NCBI GenBank assembly: GCA_033220425.1
Contig: CM065652.1
Location: forward strand, 62,001-126,000
Direction: 5' to 3'
From: Lepraria neglecta
Lineage: Eukaryota; Ascomycota; Lecanoromycetes; Lecanorales; Stereocaulaceae
Length of the DNA stretch: 64,000 bases
Positions 56,171 to 64,000 of the stretch are shown here, in pieces. Below the pieces are notes generated by a model that had not been told where the DNA came from, did no database searches, and saw only the letters and a list, made by a program, of their open reading frames with translations. A program made the position numbers and the translations under genes. Numbering within the stretch: the stretch's first letter is position 1; the number at the start of each line of letters is the position of its first letter.

Positions 56171-59100
56171 ATGCCGAGGAACCCTGTCCGACAAAGCAAC
56201 GAACCCGCCTCACCACTAATGGAGTTCGCAAGTTTCCTGGACGCAGCTCGCGGGAGGGAAGGCACCATCGCGTAAGTAAAATACACAATGCTCCACTGGA
56301 CTCCTCTCTTCTGACGTTGCGATCCGCAGACTTCCTAAAAATGTCCTTAGAGCCGTCAAAGACTCACGACCCACGGTGGAAGAGGTCACTAACATAGTCC
56401 ACGCAATTGAGCCAGCTGATCCGCCACTATGCAAGCGTCTAGACTCACCGAGTCTTGTGGTCCTATGCAAAGTCCTTTCATCTTCTGAACCCTGTCTTGC
56501 GCAGCAACGAGGGCTTTTTTTGATCGCTGTAGGTCATTCAATACTGATGAGGCGTCTCCTTTATTTACATTAAGTAGGAATCACTTTATCATGACCAGAC
56601 CGATTCAGCCGAAGAGACAGCTGCCAAGAAGAGCAAGAAGAGCTTGGTTGGGCAGCATGCCTTAAATGCCTTGATCAAAGGGTTTATAGACTCCGAAAAT
56701 CCAGAGCAGAACCGCAGATGGGTGGGTTTCCATTGAATGGTCAAAGAGCACGAGCTAACATGGTTGGTCAGATGGGTATCCTTGCTCTAGGGCTGCTAGA
56801 AGGATGCGCAGAGAACGTCACTCGCCTTCAGTCCGATCTTGTCAAGTTGTGAGCTCTCCTCCCATCAACACTTCTAATGACATTAATAACCATAGCTGTG
56901 CAGGAGAGCTTTGAGCGAGGTCATCAAGCATGGAAGATGCCAAGTACTTAAATTGGTCGCCGGGTCCATGATCAGGATAATGCTCAATTGTGGAGTGTCG
57001 CCAGAAGACCTTTGGCCCACTGAGTCAGATCGGAATCTATATTCTCACTTCCCTAGGAGTCAACACCATGATACTACGTGGATCATAGCTTTCGAGGGAT
57101 TTGTCGACGAACTTGTGCTCGGACGTGTATTGACCCAGGAGTATGTGATTCCACTTAATCGATAATTAGGGGGTGACCTGACACTTCTACAGGAGATCCG
57201 ATGTACTTTTTGCTCACGCACTTTCGGTGGGAGGCATCAGGTACAATACAGAAGAAGAGTCGGCCATACTAGTAACAGTTGCCGAAGAGCTAAGGATCGT
57301 TGTTTCATCATCGCCCATAGACACAGCCAAATATATTGATTTACCGCTGGAATGCATTCAGCAGGTCACCCTTCAGTCTCAACTGAATCCACAGTCACAG
57401 ACGTCGAGCTATGCGGTGATCATCCACCTTGCCGCAGCGACTGAGCATACCTACTATCTCAACGCTGTAGGACACAACGACGACACAATTCTGCTTGCGT
57501 TCATGTCAGAAATTCATGCGACGACCATCAAGAATATCCTTTTGCCCAACCAACGCCACCCGGCCGAGATTAGAATGTCACAGCAACCAATCGATTGCTC
57601 TAGACCTGTGTCAAATGGCGGATCGGCTGGGCCTGATCCAGCGCCAACGAGCGACCAAGATTTAAGAGAGACTTCCTCACAAGCAGCGTCTTCTCGTGCC
57701 CGACACCCATCATCCGCTACTGTACCTCCAGCAACGAGTAGGCTCACCTCAGCGTCTCGAGTCAAGACAACACGGCTTAACGTAAGTGAAACCGGCCTGC
57801 GACCCGAGGAGGATGAGAACATGGAATGGGCTGCTGTCGCCATTTCAAATGCGATGGAGGACATCCCAGTCGGCCTACATTTGAATGCAGGTAATGCACA
57901 GGTTGGGACAGGGGTACAGCAACCGGCCATCAGCCCAGCAAATATCGCTGGCATGCGGCCGACTACGCAACATGGTGTTTTGGATGACCGCGAGCAGATT
58001 TCGCAGGACGAAGATCAGGGTTATGATAGCTCCTACGACGTTAGCCCAAGAGTTTCTAAAGTTGCACCAAATGAGTCGAAGAGCAAGATGCCACCAGCCC
58101 CGACGTCAATTCAAACCTCAGAATTACACAACGAAGCAGGTGACGGCACTGCTAACAACCCGCCACCCTCCAAGCTGAGTAGAAGCCTTCAAAACGGCGA
58201 TAGAAAACTCGAGATTGGAATTGAACCTCCGTCCAGCTCGGGCCCCGAGACTACAACAGGGAGGGATGCAAAGACAAGCACAAACAGTAAAGGGCCCAAG
58301 AGCGGCAAAGCCAAAGTCCCGGCGAAGGGCAAAGGAAGAATTCAGAAAAAGCAGCCTCCCAAGAAAGCCATAGCGGGTAAAGTCAAAGCCAAGGCTTTGG
58401 CCAACAATGAGGGAGAAGAAAACGATGAGTTTGATCCTCCTGAATCTCCTGAACGCCCGAAAGCCAAATCGATGGCCTCTGGAGTACCTCATGAGATCGC
58501 GCAAGCTCCCGGTCAAGCCATGGGTAAGATGAGAAAGACGAACGTCTCTAACAAAGAGTCCTTGAATGCTCCGTCGCTAGCTTCCCGGACTGTGAGCAGT
58601 GTGAAATGTCAGTCGACTTCAAAACCTCCAGTCCGACCGGCGAAGCCTAGGAAAGCTGATGAAATCGAGGACGAGTCTATCTGGAACTTTGGTCCTGACG
58701 CAAGCGATGAAGATCATAATATAGATCCAAAGCAGGGTGCAAAAACCAAAGCAAAAGCCAAAGCAAAAGTCATCAAAAAGCAGCCGCCCAAGGTCTCCAA
58801 GGTAGAGAAGCCGGAAAAGCCTCAATCTAAGGCGAAGAAGTCCGGCACTCGAGAATCGGCAAAGCTTCCTCCCGCCACCCTGAATAAGCCTAGGTCGAGG
58901 CGTGCTGCAGCTGACAAGGCAAATGAAAAGATTCTGCGAATCGAAGAGTTTGACGAGATTGTCGACGATGAAGAAGAGGGACCTATCGCTAAGCCTCAGA
59001 AGAAGTCGGCAGCAGCAGCTGTGACACAGCCAGCAAGAGCTACCCAAGCTCAGAAATCAAAAACCTACATTAACGATCGGGCTCCGTCCATTGCAACAGA

Positions 59101-61833
59101 ATCGGAGGCTGAAAAGACAGCTGCTACGAAATTTATGGCGCCTGTTGAGAACGAAAAAGCCACATCGCAAATGGAACCAGGTTCTGAGATTGAAGACACT
59201 GAAGAAGTCGATCTCGTCGCCGATATCACTAGACAAGTCACAGAAAAGACTGGAATTACTCCAATGCCACCTTCAAAAGCGATCGGAGCAGACTCGTTGC
59301 TCGGGTCTGAAGTCACGTCGCCCGAGCAAGGAGACACTGGTACCAACAAGGCCATGTTTCCAACTGGGGACAAAGACACGCATGAGAAAAGCGCCGAGGA
59401 TCCCAAGCGGCCATTTGTTCCAGATAGCGTTCCCAAAATGCCGGATAGGATGCAAGGCACCAAACAAGCATTTAGTGAGCCCTTAATGGAAGGCGACGAC
59501 ACTCTTGAGCCGGTCCAAATGGTTGGTGATGCTGATGGCAGTCACTTCCAGGAGGCATTGCCCGATAGGGAGCCTACGGACCAAGAAGAAGCTGAGATAT
59601 CCCCCAACGAACATCAACCCACGCTGAAGCCAGACAAGCCCAAAGAAATGCCGAGCTCAAAGAACAAAGTGGAAGGTAAAGCCGTGGCAAAAATCGACCA
59701 TGCAGATGATCAACAATCAGTCAAAAGCATGCAACCAATTTTGAAACCTCGTCAGCCAAAGATCAAGGCCCTTTCGTCGAAGCCACGATATCCTTTCAGT
59801 GCCAAGCTCAACTTTCTTGCCCAAGAGACCGAGCAGATCAACTCAGAAGTCCAAAAGCCCTCGGGCTTTCAGGTCGCCGATATCTCTAAAACCACCAAGC
59901 AGTTTAAAGCTACTGCTCCCCAAGCTATCCAAGTTGAAGCTGCCAAGAAGACTGAACATGCGGACAAGATTCGACAGCCCTTTCAGGCTAAGATGGAAGA
60001 CAAGGCAAAAAACGTCAAAGCACCACGAAAGATTAACGACCAAGACGTAGCTGAAAAGGTTGTCAATCGTGAAGCTCAAACACTACAGGGGACTCACGGA
60101 GTGCGCAATCACGGCAAGCCAAACAGGAAGATAGAGAATGGGAACCTTGGACCACATCAAGAGATATCGAAGGAAGACACTACAGTGCTTCCAGGTCCTG
60201 CAATTGGGAATAAGAGAAAGATTGATCAAGATGGACCAGCCGAGCAGAAGAAACCTAAGTTGGCGCCAGTCAAGAAAGACATCAAGCGTGTTGAAAATAG
60301 AGACAACAAAGTCCAGAAGATCAAGAGAGATGTCAAGGCAAAACATGAAGAGGCAGAACCTGAAATGGACGAAGATCAAGGGACGCCAATTCCGGAATTC
60401 AGTAAAAAGCCAGAGATAATCAGCTTCAGTGCCAGTGGTCCGAGGAACCAAGGAATCGCCTCGAAGAAGAAGCCTAAGCGCTCTAAGCATTCGAAGATGG
60501 CCGATAGGTTTAGTCAGGAGCTGAGACGAACTCTAGAGAGAGAAACTGCACCTTACATGGACGATCCGGCGCCATGGGAGCACGAACAGCATGCAAAGCG
60601 TCACAAGCGAGATGTCACTCCTCCCGCTGCGCACAAGCATGTCCCACAAATGATACCAGAGCCTGAACCCATGGCTATACAAGATAGACCACATCGACTG
60701 AGTTCCCAGAGTACAAGAGTCAACGAGAATGGGAGCCCTATGCCGATCGCTCACCCTCGAAACGAGAGTTCCACAGCTCAGGAGAGATATCTAGAGGACG
60801 ATAACGTGAGGGACGCATTCCAAAACGCTCAGCTCGATGATGACGACCACTTTATCATACAGAGCGACGGTTATGATAGGGACGAGGTCGCTTTGCCACC
60901 CCTACGCAAGAACCCCATACTCCGGAGGGACAATATGGGCTTCATGGGTCTACCGAACAACAGCAAGCAAGTACCAAGCTCGCCCCACGCCCCCTCTGCC
61001 TTTGCCTCAATGCCAGCGCACCACGGCTATCAAGATGGCAAGATTGTTAATCCCGAAACAACCGAGAAAATCATTCCAACGGAGCTACATGATCCGTTTG
61101 TCGGAGGTCGAAGAGGTCAAACGAGTTCCTTCATAGAGACGCTTCGTAACCTTCGTAACCGGGAAGTACAGCGTCTAATCAACGGACCGAAAGAGCAGAA
61201 GCCAGCTGCTAAGGTGACAAGGCACTCCCTTTTATACAACGACGACCCCGACAAGACCCTGGTGGAGCCGGAACCAGTCCATAAGAAAAGGAAATATGAG
61301 ACTATTTCGACCAGCAGTTCGAGCCCGGAGTCCGTTACACCTGAAGACACATCACCTTCGCAGGCGGTGACTCCGTATCAGAGCGATGCGGAGACTTTGG
61401 TGCAATGGCGCAAGGCCTATGAGCCACACCAAGGAAATATGCTTGATGTTTTGTCGAACATCACACACGTAAGTCACTGGCATAGCCTTGATACAAAACG
61501 CAATCGTACTGATCGAGTGTGCAGCGTCTTGTGAAGCACTTGATCGACGAAGAAACTGCGATCAAGGACATATTGAAAGACTATACTACAGATGGCAACA
61601 ATCTTATCAACGGATATAAAAAAAGGCGCCAGGACATTCTCGAATCAAACAATGCAAACCTAGATCAACTCCGTCATCAATTGAGAATAGCATTCGGGAA
61701 GGCTCAGGCCGGATTGGCCAAGACATCGAAGGAAATGCGTAGACGACGCACGAGTGACCTGGAGAGACAGTGGGCGATCGAGCAACAGGGGCTTCTCGGG
61801 ACAGTGAAGGCGGCGGCCGGATGTGCCGAGTAG
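56171..61833 (+). CDS. Putative meiotic chromosome-axis protein (Red1/SYCP2-like)
   Basis: Predicted as join(56171..56271, 56330..56528, 56578..56721, 56772..56848, 56904..57140, 57193..61468, 61525..61833), 1,780 residues, phases consistent; the donor of intron 2 is GTAGGT. Residues 1-250 are alpha-helical, ARM-like (VVLCKVLSSSEPCLAQQRGL; MGILALGLLEGCAENVTRL). Residues about 250-370 are beta-rich, PH-like (SDVLFAHALSVGGIRYN; YAVIIHLAAATEHTYYLNAV). A very long basic disordered middle (KAKAKAKVIKKQPPK) follows, with nuclear-localisation signals. The last exon (1679-1780) is a coiled coil (HLIDEETAIKDILKDYTTDG). ARM + PH + disordered middle + C-terminal coiled coil is the plan of Red1/SYCP2/ASY3 axis proteins. 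That match is architectural; no residue-level homology was tested. Confidence 0.6.
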
Positions 61834-62161
61834 GATGGTGAAAGAAGAGGATCTTTCCCTGCTTCGTACCTAATTTGCTATCGCTCGAACGTTGTAATGT
61901 TCGAGCTCAGCGCACATATATGCATTTCATTCCTAGCTCTAGTCTAATATAGATAGCAGCTCTGCAATAGTCTTTTTGCTAACAAGCCACAACGTCCATG
62001 ACATGAGCCTTCCAGGCAGCTTACACATATACTCTATCAGTGCCCCCAGATGCTGGTTCGTCCTTTGGGTATTAGAAACCGAGCTCCTCAGGAACGCCTT
62101 GCTTTCATCCATTCATGACTTTTGTCCGTAGCGCCTGCAGTGCAATCATAAACCATAGTCC
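61834..62161. other. Convergent 3' region (axis-like gene / RRS1)
   Basis: 328 bp of downstream sequence shared by two converging genes. No terminator-like signal can be fixed. Confidence 0.4.
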
Positions 62162-62872
62162 TCACCCACCACCACCCCCCTTCCTCGCCTTCCTCTCGTT
62201 GTTTCTCTGCTTCCGCTCATTTCTCTTCACCTTCTCCATCCGCTCTCTCCTCCCCTCCCCTCTCACGGTCTTCCCTTTGCCCTCCTCGTCTCTCTCCTTT
62301 TCTTTCTTCTCATCAACCTCAACAATCCACTCCCCCTCCCCACTCTTATTCCTCCCCTTATACCCCCACTTCGGTACCCACTCTTGGGTCTCCTCATCAA
62401 AAACCATCTTCCCCTCCCCACGCTTCTTATCCTTAATCCCCTTCTTCTTCGCAAATTTCTCCCATTTTGTTTCTTCCTTTTTCGCTGGGAGGGACTTCTC
62501 GCGCGGTAAGGGGGTTATGGGCGGTGGGAGGGTCATGAGCACGCCGGCTGTGGGGGTGGATGTTATGGGGCAGGTTAGGAGGAGCTGGTTTATGAGGGAT
62601 TGGGCGCATTCGCGGGCGGTGGTGGCGAGGAGAGCGGAGGAGAGGGTGGGGGGGAGAGGGTTGGCGTCGTTGAGGAGGAGGTTGCCAAGGTCGTAGGTGT
62701 GGGGGATTGGTTTGGTGACCGTTACTGAGCTGTTGAGAAGCGAGTGTCAGTACTGCAGTGTGGTCGAGGGACGTATATCTTACGATTTATCTGCGTTGGC
62801 GGTGTTCGCTTCGGGTACAGAACTCATGACTGGGGTTGTCTGTAAGTCTTCCATGATCGTTTCTGTTGCCAT
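62162..62872 (-). CDS. RRS1: Ribosome biogenesis regulatory protein RRS1
   Basis: Predicted as complement(join(62162..62729, 62784..62872)), 218 residues (yeast 203). The 54 bp intron joins ADKS to SVTVTKPIPHTYDLGNLLL. Family marks are YDLGNLLLNDANPL, LINQLL, LPPPITPLPREKSLPAKKEE, TKWEKFAKKKGIKDKKRG and VFDEETQEWVPKWGYKGRN; the C-terminus is a Lys/Arg-rich helix. RRS1 works with RPF2 to bring the 5S RNP (5S rRNA, uL18, uL5) into pre-60S particles in the nucleolus. It is divergent from mS29 with 194 bp between starts. Confidence 0.94.
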
Positions 62873-63066
62873 TACCGTGAGGCTTGGTGGTGTAGTTCCG
62901 CAAGGGAAATTCTTGATATTCGAAGAGCTATGGGCAACTTTTTGAAGGGCCGCTTTAAGCGGAAATCTCTCCACGGTTGAAGCAGCGTTGGATATTTCTC
63001 GGTATCAGCACTCCTGTACTTTCACTCTTTAGCTTGTTGAGCTCCCCCATCACACTGCAGCTCACG
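62873..63066. promoter_or_regulatory. 194 bp bidirectional promoter region, RRS1 / mS29
   Basis: Two outward-facing start codons are 194 bp apart, so the two genes must share promoter sequence. No TATA box was seen in either direction. Confidence 0.6.
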
Positions 63067-64000
63067 ATGAGCTTCCAAACCTGCTGGCGATGTCTCTCCA
63101 AAGCTTCAGACCCAGCGCTCAACCCCCTCCGAGCTCCACAGCAATCATGGCTCCTCTTTCCAGCCTCAACAGCTCCCTTCACGATCAGCGCATCTCTCCT
63201 CGCCCTGCCGCCAAAGAAAAAGGGTAGACCAGCAATGACCGAGAAACTCGTCCGCGGTGCTAAGCAAACATTCACGAAGAAGAAGAAGAAACCTACGGAT
63301 ACGAACAAGGGCAGAAAACCTGCACCGGGCGAACGAAAAGCTCTTCGGAAGAGAGTCGTGCTCAGTAACACCAATGCCTTGGAAGTTCATGGCTTGCAAG
63401 ATGTCAGTGCAGAGTCAATTACGAATGATGGACTTAAAGGGCAGGTGCTTGGTATACCAGGGCCAATAGTCGATCGGTTGCGGGCTGTGGAGGCGTTCAA
63501 AGTGCCGCAGGGGTGGGCGCTGTTTAGGAGGCCAGCTATGCTTATGAGGAAGGAGACGTTGGAATTTGGGAAAGAAATGGAAGGAATTGCCCAAAATGAG
63601 GAGAAGAAGAGCATCCGACGCGTGTATGTTGGAGAAAGAGGCAGTGGGAAGACCCTAATGCTCCTCCAAGCAATGACAATGGCCTTCCTAAAAGACTGGG
63701 TCGTCATAAACATCCCCAATGGTATCCTTCCCCATTTCCCCTTTCCCCTCCCTCACCCTTCACGAACCCCCCACTAACACCCTTCATCCAGCCCAAGACC
63801 TCATCCTCGCCCAAACAGAATACGCCCCCCTCCCCTCCACTACCAATCCAACCCTCTACACCCAACGCACCTACACCGCCGCCCTCCTATCCTCCATCTC
63901 CCGCTCTAACCCCATCCTCACCGATCTCCAACTCTCCCAGCCCGCTTCAACCTCCGACCTCCCCATCCCCATCCCCCCCAACATCTCTCTCTCGCGCCTC
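63067..64000 (+). CDS. Mitoribosomal small-subunit protein mS29 (DAP3/Rsm23), partial
   Basis: Predicted as join(63067..63721, 63792..>64000); 288 residues are in the window and the 3' part lies outside. The 70 bp intron joins VVINIPN to AQDLILAQTEYAPL. The start (MSFQTCWRCLSK) is a plausible mitochondrial presequence followed by a basic region (TFTKKKKKPTDTNKG). Conserved text includes YVGERGSGKTLMLLQAMTMAF, the P-loop that binds GTP in mS29, preceded by the family's LFRRPAMLMRKETLEF. mS29 is in the head of the mitochondrial small subunit and bridges to the large subunit. Confidence 0.92.

Noticed and set aside
62115-62696. 193-codon plus-strand frame rich in Ser, Phe and Pro
   Set aside because: Antisense shadow of RRS1, which has clear family motifs on the other strand.

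Overview
The window looks like a nuclear contig of a filamentous ascomycete (Pezizomycotina, most likely a Dothideomycete). The signs are 45-140 bp introns with GTRNGT/YAG ends and CTAAC-like branch sites, compact genes on both strands with short shared promoters, families typical of this group (cytosolic-type GH64, NpgA-type phosphopantetheinyl transferase, WSC/mucin-like protein, LYAR finger protein), and repeats whose reading frames are broken by CAG/CAA/CGA-to-stop changes, the pattern expected from repeat-induced point mutation (RIP). The clade is inferred from gene style only.

Layout. 1-12.5 kb is a transposon-rich block. A decayed pogo/Fot1-type transposase tail (1-540) is followed by degenerate sequence. 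Inserted into that is a fresh 4,048 bp TA-flanked DNA transposon (5161-9208) with identical 88 bp terminal inverted repeats. It carries an apparently intact DD34E Tc1/mariner-type transposase and a second, convergent gene for an unfamiliar proline-rich, Cys/His-containing protein. From 12.5 to 23.6 kb come conserved genes: the unfolded-protein sensor IRE1, a 158 bp MITE that stops five bases from the CCT2 stop codon, chaperonin subunit CCT2, a GH64 beta-1,3-glucanase-like protein and a CSC1/RSN1-type channel. 24-27.2 kb is a large F-box-type gene broken by nonsense and frameshift changes. 27.2-28.8 kb holds a CT microsatellite and two interrupted tRNA-like sequences. 28.8-34.7 kb carries a LYAR-type zinc-finger gene, a small repeat cluster, a branched-chain aminotransferase and an ERV-type sulfhydryl oxidase; the last two each need a GC-AG intron. 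34.7-40.9 kb is relic territory, including a broken WSC-domain/Ser-Thr-stalk gene. 40.9-47.8 kb carries a Net1/Dnt1-like nucleolar protein gene and an MFS sugar transporter. 47.8-51.7 kb shows no gene. 51.7-64 kb is gene-dense again: GGCT-like protein and 4'-phosphopantetheinyl transferase (divergent), a small secreted protein followed by a 32 bp minisatellite, a 1,780-residue protein whose architecture suggests a meiotic chromosome-axis (Red1/SYCP2-type) protein, and the divergent pair RRS1 / mitoribosomal mS29 (the latter cut by the window edge).

The genes do not form one pathway or a secondary-metabolite cluster. Functional links are loose: IRE1 and ERV2-type oxidase act in ER folding; RRS1, the Net1-like protein and the LYAR protein are nucleolar; RRS1 and mS29 share a 194 bp promoter region. 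Exon boundaries were read by eye from splice signals and protein continuity; family names rest on recognised motifs, not on database searches.
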